From: VGKP01 sp964647695
GTDB taxonomy: Archaea; Nanobdellota; Nanobdellia; Pacearchaeales; GW2011-AR1
Direction of reading: 5' to 3'
NCBI GenBank assembly: GCA_964647695.1
Contig: CAZYIS010000001.1
Span: 1 to 64,000 of the forward strand
DNA: 64,000 nt
Part shown: positions 16,796 to 25,789 of the stretch, piece after piece
Position numbering within the stretch: position 1 is the stretch's first letter
How the letters are laid out: each line of letters opens with the position of its first letter
Made by a program: the position numbers and the translations under genes
The notes under the pieces: model-generated
The model's database searches: none
What the model saw: the letters and a program-made list of their open reading frames with translations, nothing else
Told to the model about the DNA's origin: nothing

Positions 16796-17731
16796 TTATC
16801 CTTTCTTTTCCAACTCAGTCATTAATTCACTAACATTGACCTCTTCAACCTTTTCCACATTGAATTCCATAGTATTATACAAACTATTGGTCTTAACATT
16901 GCCTATGAAGAATTTTTCTTCTCCTAGAATAGAATTTTTCTTTTCCATAAACTTTTCAATATTGAATACTTCTTCTTCGCTTAAACCCAGTTGATAGATA
17001 TTGTCTCCGAATAGAACGCTTCTAATAGAATCCGTACCATCATCCAATACCACATTTAACAATGCTCTTTTCTTAGGTACAATTTTTCCATGAATCTTAC
17101 ATTCTTCTTCTATTACTCTCTTTCCACATTCAGGACAAACTTCAAAAAGTCTAGGTTCGAACACCTGTACAACCACTGCTCTAACTCTTACGCTTTGCCC
17201 AGATTGCATTTTATCAATCTTAGTTAACATAAATTGCTTCTTCTCTACCACATTTCCTATGGTTTCCTTACTTAACCTTATATCAGAAAATGAACTCAAA
17301 TGTAATTCTCCATTTCTTACCTGGGCATTTGAAACTTCAATTACATCTCCTGCCTTAATCTTATTTTGTTCCAATAGAGCAATATGATTTGTGTCCCAGA
17401 AAACCGTCTTAATATTATTACTTTCATCGGCCAACATTAGATTAGCAACTTTTCCTTCTCTTCCATTTTTATTATAACTTCTTATGGAAATAACTTCCAA
17501 AATCTTTCCGATAACATTTGCTTTTTTCATTCCCTGCACCAACTCTGAAATCTTCATTCTTTCCTTATCAAAATTAATACCCAATTCGGCAGCAACTATT
17601 TGTGCTGCTCCTTCTTTAGAAACCAATCCAGATAATTTAGCTCTTTTTGCTTCCACCTTTCTTTCTATGTCTTCTCTAGGCAATTTTGCAGCCAAAGAAA
17701 TTCTATCCACCAATTGAGAATAATTATCCAT
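16796..17731 (-). CDS. rpa: Replication protein A (single-strand DNA-binding, OB fold)
   Basis: 311 residues from ATG 17731, with a TATA-like TTTTAAAT about 22 bases upstream. A GTP-rich extension to 17776 is unlikely. There is an N-terminal helical region, then OB folds: one near residues 60-150 (IGKILEVISIRSY, VFWDTN), and a second that carries a zinc site CPECG...ECKIHG. This layout matches the archaeal RPA41-like COG1599. It protects single strands during replication and recombination, and lies close to radA. Confidence 0.9.
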   Translation of the reverse strand: MDNYSQLVDRISLAAKLPREDIERKVEAKRAKLSGLVSKEGAAQIVAAELGINFDKERMKISELVQGMKKANVIGKILEVISIRSYNKNGREGKVANLMLADESNNIKTVFWDTNHIALLEQNKIKAGDVIEVSNAQVRNGELHLSSFSDIRLSKETIGNVVEKKQFMLTKIDKMQSGQSVRVRAVVVQVFEPRLFEVCPECGKRVIEEECKIHGKIVPKKRALLNVVLDDGTDSIRSVLFGDNIYQLGLSEEEVFNIEKFMEKKNSILGEEKFFIGNVKTNSLYNTMEFNVEKVEEVNVSELMTELEKKG

Positions 17732-17873
17732 ACATAAGCGATTAATCTTGCATTTAAAAGTATTTTGCTTTCCCACTGCTATGAATTAAAACCGTTTTAT
17801 CGATATAAACAACCTTTAAATACTTGAAAATATTAAAGATTAGGTCGAGATTTAATTGAAAGGAGGGATAAAA

Positions 17874-18068
17874 ATGGCAAACAATACAAGCACTCTAAGA
17901 CAAATTAGCAAGATTCTAGTTGTAATCGGAGCATTAAACTGGGGTTTATTTGCAATTAGTCCAAGCGCAGAATTAGTACATTACCTTTCAATTGATTGGT
18001 TAATTACATTAGTTTATGCATTAGTTGGATTATCTGGTGTCTGGGAATTAATCGAATTATTCAAATAA
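17874..18068 (+). CDS. DUF378 small membrane protein
   Basis: 64 residues with two membrane helices. The KILVVIGALNWGLFAI motif is the DUF378 hallmark. The start is ATG 17874 because the sequence GGAGG lies 9 bases before it, a strong ribosome binding site in an otherwise mostly leaderless region. A TATA-like CTTTAAATAC lies about 50 bases upstream. Function unknown. Confidence 0.9.
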   Translation: MANNTSTLRQISKILVVIGALNWGLFAISPSAELVHYLSIDWLITLVYALVGLSGVWELIELFK

Positions 18069-18071
18069 ATA

Positions 18072-18119
18072 CACTAATTTTTTATTTTATTTTTACTTTT
18101 ATTCTTTTTATTTTTTCTA
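18072..18119 (+). terminator. T-rich transcription terminator after DUF378 gene
   Basis: About 45 bases with six runs of four to six T directly after the stop codon and no hairpin, as expected for an archaeal poly-U terminator. Confidence 0.6.
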
Positions 18120-18158
18120 AACAATAAGTTTTATAAAGCGACCTTATTACTAGGATTT

Positions 18159-18434
18159 ATGCCAGCAACCGTAGTTATTGTCGTTAAGATTTTACCTGAA
18201 TCACCAAGTACAGATTTGGTTAAAATGAAAGAACTTGCCAAAGCAGCATTAGCACTTCTAGGCGGAAATAATGTTTCCTTTGAAGAAAGACCTATTGCCT
18301 TCGGATTAAAAGCACTTATCGTCAAAACTGATATGCCCGAAGAAAAAGGCACCGATGCCGTTGAAGCAGCACTGGCAAAGCTCCCTGAAGTTTCTTCCGT
18401 CTCCATTGAAGACTATAGAAGAGCATTTGGTTAA
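18159..18434 (+). CDS. ef1b: Translation elongation factor 1-beta
   Basis: 91 residues, the archaeal size. Guanine nucleotide exchange factor for EF-1alpha. VVIVVKILPESPSTDL at the start, then EERPIAFGLKALIV and the closing EDYRRAFG. Intact, with a TATA-like TTTATAAAG about 20 bases upstream. Confidence 0.95.
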   Translation: MPATVVIVVKILPESPSTDLVKMKELAKAALALLGGNNVSFEERPIAFGLKALIVKTDMPEEKGTDAVEAALAKLPEVSSVSIEDYRRAFG

Positions 18435-18487
18435 GATTGTATTTCACTGCATAAATCTATTTAAAATATTAAAATAAACAAATAATT

Positions 18488-18925
18488 ATGGATATTAATT
18501 ATTTTGATCTTATGGAAGCAACATTACATTACACCCATCTAAGTAATGGAGAAGAATCTGAAAGTAACAATTGTCTTGGAAGGGTCAAAGAACAATTAGA
18601 AGAATATAGGGATACTTTAGCTAGAGGAAGAATGCCTACTCTAGATAAATTTAGAGGAATAAACTATGCATTTATGCAACATCCAATTGTTCATGGGGTG
18701 CTACAGAGTTTTAAAATAAATCTTGAAGAATACCGAGGTAAAAAAGAAAACATGTTAATTTTTGAAAGAGATATTAAAGCAGGATTAGATCTATTTTTAG
18801 AAATATTCGGAAAAGAAAACATCAGCAGAGATAATGCTTATGAACTATCTAAATTTTGTTCCTATATGGAAGAAGCTGAAGAAGCTGGAAGAAATGATTC
18901 AAGCATGCAATTCTTAGCCCATTAA
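18488..18925 (+). CDS. Hypothetical helical protein
   Basis: 145 residues, almost all predicted helix, acidic, with two Cys. TATA-like TATTTAAAATATT lies about 25 bases upstream. No recognised domain. Probably a soluble single-gene unit. Confidence 0.65.
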   Translation: MDINYFDLMEATLHYTHLSNGEESESNNCLGRVKEQLEEYRDTLARGRMPTLDKFRGINYAFMQHPIVHGVLQSFKINLEEYRGKKENMLIFERDIKAGLDLFLEIFGKENISRDNAYELSKFCSYMEEAEEAGRNDSSMQFLAH

Positions 18926-18961
18926 CAAAATCTCTATAAACCCTTTATTCTATAAACACCT

Positions 18962-19591
18962 ATGGCTTTAACACCTGAACAAATAATTGATCTTAAGGAA
19001 CAATTGAAAAGTCAAGTAGAAAATCTTTCTCCAGAGAAAAAAGCTCAAGCTCTAGCACAAATAGATGCTCTTTCTCCCCAAGCCCTTGAGCTAATGCTTA
19101 AACAACAAGGTTCATCTCCAAAAGAAGAAACTCCAAACAAAGGGGTATTTAGAATGATTATAGATTCGGATATTAAATCCGTCAGAGTGGAAGAAGATAA
19201 GATTTCTCTTGCCGTTTTAGATATAAACCCTATTTCCCGAGGCCATTGCATAATAATTCCTAAAAAGGCCGTAAAAGATGCCAAACAGATACCCAATTCC
19301 TGTTTTACTTTAGCTAAAAAGATAGCAAAACGTATTGTAAAGAAGTTAAAAGCTAAATCCACTGAAATTCAAACCGATAATAAATTTGGAGAAGTAATAA
19401 TTAATGTTATACCTTCCTACACCGAACCATTGAATCTTAATTCTCCTAGAGGAAAAAGTAATAATGAAGAACTAGAAACCATTGCAGAAAAGCTAAGACC
19501 AGTTATAAAAAAGAAAGTTCAAAAAGTTAAAATAGAGAAACAAGAAATCCCCGTAAGTCAAATCTTGAAAATAAAAAGAAGGGTACCATAA
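18962..19591 (+). CDS. Degenerate HIT-domain protein without the histidine triad
   Basis: 209 residues. A 45-residue helical N-terminus (LTPEQIIDLKEQL) precedes a HIT-like fold: ISLAVLDINPISRGHCIIIPK matches the strand-turn-strand core of nucleotide hydrolases of the HIT family. Where the catalytic HxHxHxx should be (about 144-153) the sequence is EVIINVIPSY, with no His. The zinc Cys pair normally before the domain is also missing. It is therefore likely inactive as a hydrolase and may bind a nucleotide or protein. The last 65 bases overlap the opposite prepilin peptidase gene. Confidence 0.75.
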   Translation: MALTPEQIIDLKEQLKSQVENLSPEKKAQALAQIDALSPQALELMLKQQGSSPKEETPNKGVFRMIIDSDIKSVRVEEDKISLAVLDINPISRGHCIIIPKKAVKDAKQIPNSCFTLAKKIAKRIVKKLKAKSTEIQTDNKFGEVIINVIPSYTEPLNLNSPRGKSNNEELETIAEKLRPVIKKKVQKVKIEKQEIPVSQILKIKRRVP

Positions 19592-20390
19592 TTAAAAAAG
19601 CCATTAAAAATGATGGAACAAATGGAATGCCATACTTAACCCATACTTTTTTCCTACTCTTTCTGATAATAGCCAATTCTCTTAAACTAAGCCCATGAAC
19701 ACTTCTAGATATGACCTTATTTCCGATTCTAACATCCCTATAGAGCCAATCTCCTTCGGTCAAATTCTCAGGTGCAACGAATTTTATCATATAATTATTT
19801 TCCACACTCTTCAAAAAGACGAAAATAAATGGAATCAATAGCAAAAATCCAATGGAATAATAAGATAATGCTCCTCTCCAACCAGTGATGTTATATTCAA
19901 CCACTAAAAATAAAGCTAAAATAAAAGATATAACAAAATAAACTATGTATTTCTTCATATTCTGCTTAAATTCTTTTTTAAATTTAACAAAATTAGACAA
20001 TGCAAGTACCGAACTGTAAACCAAACTATAGACTGCGCCCACTAGAAACAATAAAAATATGAAAGAAAACCCGAGGTAAATTATAGAATACCAACTATTA
20101 AAGGGCACTATTGCTCCAAAAGCAATCAAAAGCTTTGCATCCCCTCCAGCAAATACTCTTGTATAATAAAACAGATTAGCCAAACCCATGAATAATATAA
20201 CACCCACTAAAGAATATATAAAGAAATTATAATCATCATTAAATATTCCATAGAATAACCTATAGGCTAGAACAAAGGTCAATAGACTAAAATTAACCCA
20301 ATTTGCCACTTCTCTTTTTCTAATATCCTGTATAGATGCAAAAACCACATACAAAAAAGCTAAGATAAAAATAGGATAGTATTCATTCAT
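19527..20390 (-). CDS. Archaeal prepilin (class III signal) peptidase, A24 family
   Basis: 287 residues with about six to seven membrane helices. The two catalytic aspartates are seen in SIQDIRKREVANW (D22) and in FAGGDAKLL (D84), as in FlaK/PibD/EppA. It cleaves after the short positively charged N-terminus of archaeal pilins. Ten candidate substrates are encoded just upstream at 20600-25945. The C-terminal 22 residues overlap the convergent HIT-like gene. It is slightly longer than most FlaK proteins; the extra part is a C-terminal Arg/Lys-rich loop plus a last membrane helix. Confidence 0.9.
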   Translation of the reverse strand: MNEYYPIFILAFLYVVFASIQDIRKREVANWVNFSLLTFVLAYRLFYGIFNDDYNFFIYSLVGVILFMGLANLFYYTRVFAGGDAKLLIAFGAIVPFNSWYSIIYLGFSFIFLLFLVGAVYSLVYSSVLALSNFVKFKKEFKQNMKKYIVYFVISFILALFLVVEYNITGWRGALSYYSIGFLLLIPFIFVFLKSVENNYMIKFVAPENLTEGDWLYRDVRIGNKVISRSVHGLSLRELAIIRKSRKKVWVKYGIPFVPSFLMAFLIMVPFFLFSRFDLRGFLVSLF

Positions 20391-20424
20391 AAAAGAAAGA
20401 AAAATTAGATCTTTATTAATCTTC

Positions 20425-20565
20425 TTATGACTTATTCTTATCTCGGTCGTTACTTATGGAAACATTAGAAGTTCTAAATTGCCCGCCCTTCTTGAATCTA
20501 TTATATCTGCCCTTAGCTTTTTTATCATTCTTACTCTTCCTCTTATCAGAAAATCCATAGTCCAT
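20425..20565 (-). CDS. Small basic protein, 46 residues
   Basis: MDYGFSDKRKSKNDKKAKG and a tail rich in Lys, Arg, Gly and Asn. Translated directly from the sequence. A TATA-like AAATATTTAAAC lies about 26 bases before the ATG, which supports expression. It may bind nucleic acid, by charge alone. No family recognised. Confidence 0.55.
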   Translation of the reverse strand: MDYGFSDKRKSKNDKKAKGRYNRFKKGGQFRTSNVSISNDRDKNKS

Positions 20566-20599
20566 ATTGAATAGAAATAAAATTAGTTTAAATATTTAA

Positions 20600-21196
20600 T
20601 CAGGGAGCAGCATTAGGATCTACACAGCAATAAGGAGTTTGAGGAGCAACAGCACTAACAGCCACCAATCTGTTCTTTGTAGAATCCGAACAAGTATAAC
20701 TGCTCTTCTTGGTTGCATCAGCACCAGGAGTTAAAGTTGCATATCTTCCATTCAAATTTGCACAAGTAACGAGTTCAGAACAAGCCACTGACTCACCATC
20801 GATAGTAGTTTCATTTCCTCCAGAAATAACCACAGTGTTACAAACACTAGCATAATCCTTTGGACAAGAATACTTTCCTCTAGTATCAGCATCGGATTTG
20901 TTTGCAATTCTTTCATCAGCACAATTTACGTACTCAGTTCCCGCACCTAAATTAGCAGGTTCATATTTACAGAAAGAAGCACTGGTTGGATATTTTGCCT
21001 TTATTCCACAAGTATTAACTATCTTTGTAGTATCATCTGTAAAAGAATGAATATACCCCTTAAATGGTCCAAAAAAGTTCATAAGACCTGCAACAACAAG
21101 CACCAAGAATACAACAAGTATCAATAATGCGATCATAGTTCCACCAGACTCAGATTCAGCGCGTTTATTCATCCCTCTTTTTTTCTCAGTAAACAT
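20600..21196 (-). CDS. Pilin-like protein, Cys-rich (class III signal)
   Basis: 198 residues. N-terminus NKRAESESGG precedes a hydrophobic stretch MIALLILVVFLVLVVAGL, the type of an archaeal pilin: a basic leader, cleavage before the hydrophobic helix, then an exposed domain. The extracellular part has about ten Cys, enough for several disulfides. The start could be 21196 (TATA TTTATAAA about 21 bases upstream) or an internal ATG eight codons later. It has its own promoter, unlike the rest of the cluster. Confidence 0.8.
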   Translation of the reverse strand: MFTEKKRGMNKRAESESGGTMIALLILVVFLVLVVAGLMNFFGPFKGYIHSFTDDTTKIVNTCGIKAKYPTSASFCKYEPANLGAGTEYVNCADERIANKSDADTRGKYSCPKDYASVCNTVVISGGNETTIDGESVACSELVTCANLNGRYATLTPGADATKKSSYTCSDSTKNRLVAVSAVAPQTPYCCVDPNAAP

Positions 21197-21260
21197 AATT
21201 AAACTAATTATTGCTTATTTATAAATCTTATGCCGCAGAACTTAATACCCTAATTTTAAA

Positions 21261-21716
21261 CTATTGTGAATTATTTAACCTGATAGAATAATTTATAGTC
21301 CTACTCACTTGATTATTCTCCATTTTAGAAACCACCACAAGTCCATTTATTTCAAAAATATACTCGCTGCTGACATTTTCAAATCTAAAATCACCATGTT
21401 CAATTTTACTAAATAAATTTCCTTCCGATTCCATACCTAATTTGTGTGTTAAAGCAATTTTCTGATACTCTTCCTTTAACCTAGAAGCATTTATGTTGTT
21501 CTGCAATGTTTCCTGAGCCATCAATCCTGCTTCAGATTTAATATAATTCTCATCAAAATTTAAAGTATTGAACATCATAGCTATCTGCTTTGATTCATCT
21601 CCAAAATTTCTATTATCCGTCGCAAAAGCATATAATCCAGCCAACAATAAAACAAAAGTTAATATCAGCGTTAGTGTTAGAGCAATGTCTCCTTTCTTAT
21701 TTAATCTATTTATCAT
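21261..21716 (-). CDS. Pilin-like protein
   Basis: 151 residues. INRLNKKGDIALTLTLILTF: the basic leader with Lys-Lys-Gly, then a 20-residue hydrophobic helix, then a soluble domain of helix and beta strands (FENVSSEYIFEINGLVVVS). The start at 21716 makes an ATGA overlap with the upstream stop, so the two are translationally coupled. Last gene of the long reverse operon. Confidence 0.75.
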   Translation of the reverse strand: MINRLNKKGDIALTLTLILTFVLLLAGLYAFATDNRNFGDESKQIAMMFNTLNFDENYIKSEAGLMAQETLQNNINASRLKEEYQKIALTHKLGMESEGNLFSKIEHGDFRFENVSSEYIFEINGLVVVSKMENNQVSRTINYSIRLNNSQ

Positions 21717-22258
21717 GAACAACCCCCATAATAACTTACCAATCCTATTCTCTTATTATCCACATTTAATTTTACTTCACTCAACCTACTAACCAAGGTA
21801 GTATAATCCTGAAGAGTAACATTTCCATTAACATCTTTCTTTAATGCTAAACCTGAAAAGTCTGCCCTGTTAGATCCTGATGAAGTCACATCTGCATCAT
21901 CAGCATATTGTCCAGATCCAACGTAAATACAAGATTCTTTATTTGTATAATCTCCATCTTTAATCATTAATTCTCCCAGTGCTGCCTTTAATCCATTGCC
22001 TGAACTTTTGCCCTGAAATTCAGATATTAATTCTTCTGCAATAGTTTTTTGCTTTCCATCAATGGTAATATTTCTAAATAATATTGAATTTTCAGACATT
22101 ACCGAAGCAGAGAAATACTGATACTTTGTCAAATCCTTGGTATGGGACAATGAAAATGCCAAAAAGATGAATATACCTAACATAAAGAAAATTATTAACA
22201 TTATTGGAACTCCAGTGATTACCTTTTCTATCTGTGCTTTTTTATTCAATGATTTCAT
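21713..22258 (-). CDS. Pilin-like protein
   Basis: 181 residues. SLNKKAQIEKVITGVPIMLIIFF: NKKAQ is the canonical class III leader site, and a hydrophobic helix follows. The C-terminal ectodomain has two Cys and a YYGGCS ending. Overlaps the genes on both sides by 4 bases. Confidence 0.8.
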   Translation of the reverse strand: MKSLNKKAQIEKVITGVPIMLIIFFMLGIFIFLAFSLSHTKDLTKYQYFSASVMSENSILFRNITIDGKQKTIAEELISEFQGKSSGNGLKAALGELMIKDGDYTNKESCIYVGSGQYADDADVTSSGSNRADFSGLALKKDVNGNVTLQDYTTLVSRLSEVKLNVDNKRIGLVSYYGGCS

Positions 22259-22719
22259 GAAGTTACCTCTTTTGGTTTCTGATTAACCATAGTTATCAAA
22301 GCATACTTAGAATTTATATTTTTTAGAGAACATTTAGGATATTTATCATTATTACTTGCTCCAGTCAAAAAACAAAGCTCGAAATTACTTCCTACCGAGA
22401 CTTTGGCACTGGCCGAAGCACAATTTGAAAAATCCATACTGTCGCATATTTTAAAGTCCAAATTATTCTTTTCCAAAAGTTCCTTATTCAATCCACAAAC
22501 ACTGAAAAAATTATTGAAATCCATATTTTCATTTTGATTTAAACAATCAGAAATTTTATAGCTAAGCAAATCTGCCTGGGTTTGCCTAAAATCATAGCTC
22601 TGCCCAAAAAAAGCAGATATGCCTACAAAAAATCCCACCGAAACTACCATCAGTATAAATATATATTCAAAGATCATTATTTGATTTCCCAATGCACCTT
22701 TTTTATTTTTTATTTCCAT
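22255..22719 (-). CDS. Pilin-like protein
   Basis: 154 residues. Leader IKNKKGALGNQIMIFEYIF, then hydrophobic helix IFILMVVSVGFFVGISAFF. The ectodomain has six Cys (CLNQ, FSVCGL, FKICDS, NCAS, ELCF, KCSL), so it is probably disulfide-stabilised. One-base gap from the upstream gene. Confidence 0.8.
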   Translation of the reverse strand: MEIKNKKGALGNQIMIFEYIFILMVVSVGFFVGISAFFGQSYDFRQTQADLLSYKISDCLNQNENMDFNNFFSVCGLNKELLEKNNLDFKICDSMDFSNCASASAKVSVGSNFELCFLTGASNNDKYPKCSLKNINSKYALITMVNQKPKEVTS

Positions 22720-22720
22720 T

Positions 22721-23140
22721 TTATGATTTTATATTTATTATCAATAAACTTTGATCCGAAGTAACATCCACCATAGAGTTATTTACTTCCACATTATTAA
22801 AATAATAATAACAGGTTTTTCCAGATTTACCCAGATTACTACAAACTTCTCTTGAAACACTGTTAAAAGTAAACATATTATTCAAATCGCTAAATGAATT
22901 CTTTCCAGCAATTTCGACTCCCTTTTGCACATTTAGGATTATTTGATCCCCAGGTTTAGCCAATTCCAATGCCTTCGTAATTTCCGTAGCATAATATTCC
23001 TGCCATACTGCAGTTCCATTTTTATGCAGCGATAGGGAAGCGTAATTCAAAGAAAAAACCAACAGCACAAGCACAATATATATTATATTGTTAAACATAC
23101 TCTCACCTACTTCTGCTTTTTTATTGAATTTATTCATCAT
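22721..23140 (-). CDS. Pilin-like protein
   Basis: 139 residues. NKFNKKAEVGESMFNNIIYIVLVLL: Lys-Lys-Ala leader, then a hydrophobic helix. The ectodomain carries a CYYYFNNVEVNNS segment and two Cys. Short intergenic gaps on both sides show it belongs to the same transcript. Confidence 0.8.
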   Translation of the reverse strand: MMNKFNKKAEVGESMFNNIIYIVLVLLVFSLNYASLSLHKNGTAVWQEYYATEITKALELAKPGDQIILNVQKGVEIAGKNSFSDLNNMFTFNSVSREVCSNLGKSGKTCYYYFNNVEVNNSMVDVTSDQSLLIINIKS

Positions 23141-23141
23141 T

Positions 23142-23732
23142 TTAAGGAATACTAGGAGCTAATTGAGAAGGATAATTTTTAGGATCAGTATAATTTATAG
23201 CTACGCCATCTGTTCCTTTAGTTAATACCAAAGCCATTGATGTTTCTAATAAATTTATTCTAGGTTCAGGATCACCTATCTTGTATAAAGTATTTACCCT
23301 TGCTCTAACCGTATCAAAACTTTTACAATAACCATTTTGATGACAATAACCCTGAATAGTTTTAGGGTCTAATCCCCCGCCAGTTCCACCATTTGAATTA
23401 GCACCATTCACATTACACAAACAGATACAAGATTTATAGTTACAAGAATCAGGAATATTTGCATCGTCCCTATTCCAAGCAAACAAAAACCAATTACTTG
23501 CCCCCTTGAAACCTTGGAAAGTTAAATCATATTCTTGATCTACTTTTAACGCATCTAATTTATCACCCATACTATTTATTGTACTTTTCACGTTTTGTAC
23601 TTCAGAGTCTATAAAAATATTATAAAGCATGACTGCAAAACCGGCTATCAAAGCTAAACATAATATTCCAATTATAATCCCCACCATGTTCTCCCTAAGA
23701 TCTGCTTTTTTATTGAATTTATTTATCATCAT
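23142..23732 (-). CDS. Pilin-like protein with Cys-rich loop
   Basis: 196 residues. INKFNKKADLRENMVGIIIG leader, then a hydrophobic helix to about residue 40. The ectodomain has a CNYKSCICLCNVNG cluster and two further Cys. The start overlaps the upstream stop by 4 bases. Confidence 0.8.
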   Translation of the reverse strand: MMINKFNKKADLRENMVGIIIGILCLALIAGFAVMLYNIFIDSEVQNVKSTINSMGDKLDALKVDQEYDLTFQGFKGASNWFLFAWNRDDANIPDSCNYKSCICLCNVNGANSNGGTGGGLDPKTIQGYCHQNGYCKSFDTVRARVNTLYKIGDPEPRINLLETSMALVLTKGTDGVAINYTDPKNYPSQLAPSIP

Positions 23733-24808
23733 AAATTACCTTCGTAAGAAGCACACAATTGATTCAATGCGCCAGGAGTATAGGGTACTGCTTCCACAAG
23801 AGAGCAACCATTTTTTCCACCTTCATTATTATTTTTAGTATTCTGACTTGTGAATGGACCACAATAGGCCGCAGCCATACTTTGTCCAACCAATACACTC
23901 AACACCGTATTTGCTGTTCCTACAACGGCAACACTGGCCAATATGCCCGGATTTTTAGCGCCTAAACTAATTGCTCTAAAACCTATTTTAGGAGATGCAA
24001 CCATCACAGCCCCAGCAGCAGCAACAACATCGGTTCCAAGACTTGTTAGTGCAGTACCTACATTTGGAGCTTTTATTTGCATAAATACATAAGCTGCCTG
24101 TCTATTTTTAGCCAAATTATCAGAAGTTATCTGTTGTGTTGAATTAGATACTAAATTTTTGTACACATCATTATTGACTATGGGAAATGAACTAAACTGA
24201 TTATCAGTTAATAATTGTAAATAACTCGATGATTGACCATCAGGAACATTATTTTGCATATATCTTTGCAAATTAACTTCTTTTAGAATACTATCCGTTA
24301 CGCTATTATCTATTGCAACTCTAGAACAAACAACGCAATGACTTTTATATTGATAACCTCCCGGAATAAATCCAGTTCGAGTAGCATAATTTCCAAATAA
24401 ATCAAACTTTCCACCATACATATTATTCCAACAATTCAACATCGCATCAGCACTAGTCATTTCTATAATCTTTGCTGCATCACTTATCTCGGCTTCATTC
24501 AAAGAACTACCACTTCCCTTTAATTCTACAATCGTAACATCCTTTTCTCCAGCAAACTGAGCATCACATCTACTTCCATTCAAAGTTATACAAATCTTTT
24601 GAGTACTACATTTTAAAGGAATGAAACTTTGAGCAGCTTCCGGAGAAGTAGCTCGTAATAAAACTGAAAACCTACATATTTGATCTCCATTCTCAGCAAG
24701 AGGTCTTAGATTATACCAAACAAAAAGCCCCGCCAATAAGGACAATATAGCAATTATAGTGATAATTATTTGATATGCCTCTATTGCTCCTCTTTTACTT
24801 TTAACCAT
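23729..24808 (-). CDS. Large pilin-like protein with class III-type leader
   Basis: 359 residues, the largest of the set. VKSKRGAIEAYQIIITIIAIL: Lys-Arg-Gly leader, then a hydrophobic helix. The ectodomain has about ten Cys, including two CxxC pairs. A second hydrophobic region near residues 245-320 (VGTALTSLGTDVVAAAGAVM and the VAVVGTANTVLSVLVG segment) is unusual for a pilin, and could be membrane-inserted or a packing face. Possibly an adhesin-like tip protein. That is inference. Confidence 0.75.
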   Translation of the reverse strand: MVKSKRGAIEAYQIIITIIAILSLLAGLFVWYNLRPLAENGDQICRFSVLLRATSPEAAQSFIPLKCSTQKICITLNGSRCDAQFAGEKDVTIVELKGSGSSLNEAEISDAAKIIEMTSADAMLNCWNNMYGGKFDLFGNYATRTGFIPGGYQYKSHCVVCSRVAIDNSVTDSILKEVNLQRYMQNNVPDGQSSSYLQLLTDNQFSSFPIVNNDVYKNLVSNSTQQITSDNLAKNRQAAYVFMQIKAPNVGTALTSLGTDVVAAAGAVMVASPKIGFRAISLGAKNPGILASVAVVGTANTVLSVLVGQSMAAAYCGPFTSQNTKNNNEGGKNGCSLVEAVPYTPGALNQLCASYEGNL

Positions 24809-24858
24809 AGAAAACCTAAGAAATCCTTCTTTAAAACTATTGCTATTAATTCAATCAA

Positions 24859-24984
24859 TCAATGTGCGTTATTATAAATTACATAGGCTAGGCCCAAAAC
24901 AAGAATAAAAAAGACTAGCCAAATCACAGCTTGGGTAGTAAAATCATTCAATAAAACGGCATCTGCTTTTTTATTAAATTTCAT
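24859..24984 (-). CDS. Mini pilin-like protein, 41 residues
   Basis: MKFNKKADAVLLNDFTTQ, then one hydrophobic helix ending LAYVIYNNAH. Translated directly from the sequence. The Asn-Lys-Lys-Ala leader matches the other cluster members, but there is no ectodomain: after cleavage only a short hydrophobic peptide would remain. It lies between two larger pilin-like genes on the same strand, one base from the upstream stop. Confidence 0.7.
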   Translation of the reverse strand: MKFNKKADAVLLNDFTTQAVIWLVFFILVLGLAYVIYNNAH

Positions 24985-24985
24985 A

Positions 24986-25789
24986 TTAGCAATCAACGCT
25001 AAATACCTCTTTAGCTAAATCAATAGTTAAATATTGATTTGAATTTATTTGCGCACATACTCTAAGAGATTTAGAAATCAATACATCACTAGAATCTTTA
25101 ACTTGATAACCTACAACCCAAGATTGATTAAGAGGAGCATCTCTCAAAGATTTAGCAATTGATTTTAATTTATCTTCATTATTAATAATAACATTATTTT
25201 TTTCTATGGTCGAATCAAGAGTATAATAAACTAAATTATTATTTAATTTATAGTAATAATAGCCTTGTACCGCTGCATTAGAATGTGCGATTTTTAAATA
25301 AATTACCACATCGCCACCTGAAGGAGCAATACTACTAGGACCTAAATACCACCAAGAATCCTTTTGCACATTGCCTCCAAGAACAATACGACTTTGTATA
25401 CTTGCACTAGAACCAGATTCATCCATAGGCACAGACAATCCATTTCTCTGATAATTCATATAATTATTAACAAATAAATTTCTTGCATCTTTAGAAGTTA
25501 TAATTTTTCCATTTAAGCTAGCCTGGGTAGTAAAATCAACCCATCTATTTTTTTCATTGAAATATTGTACCTTATCATTTATTATATCATATCTTAATTT
25601 TTCCATACCCACTACACTCTTGTTACTAGAAAAATCAGGCATCACTGAAGAAAACCAAGAGCCAATGCTCTGAGAAGAAAGAAACCATATCCCCAAGGCT
25701 AAAAATAAAACTGCCAAAGAGATTAGTAATGCAATTGAAGTGCCTCCAGATTCGCTCTCTGCTTTTTTATTAAATTTATTTAATATCAT
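24986..25789 (-). CDS. Pilin-like protein
   Basis: 267 residues. LNKFNKKAESESGGTSIALL leader and hydrophobic helix, closely resembling the leader of the 20600 gene. The ectodomain (about 40-267) is mostly beta, with two Cys (RVCAQ and FSVDC) at the C-terminus. It starts at the base before the upstream mini-gene's stop codon. Confidence 0.8.
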   Translation of the reverse strand: MILNKFNKKAESESGGTSIALLISLAVLFLALGIWFLSSQSIGSWFSSVMPDFSSNKSVVGMEKLRYDIINDKVQYFNEKNRWVDFTTQASLNGKIITSKDARNLFVNNYMNYQRNGLSVPMDESGSSASIQSRIVLGGNVQKDSWWYLGPSSIAPSGGDVVIYLKIAHSNAAVQGYYYYKLNNNLVYYTLDSTIEKNNVIINNEDKLKSIAKSLRDAPLNQSWVVGYQVKDSSDVLISKSLRVCAQINSNQYLTIDLAKEVFSVDC

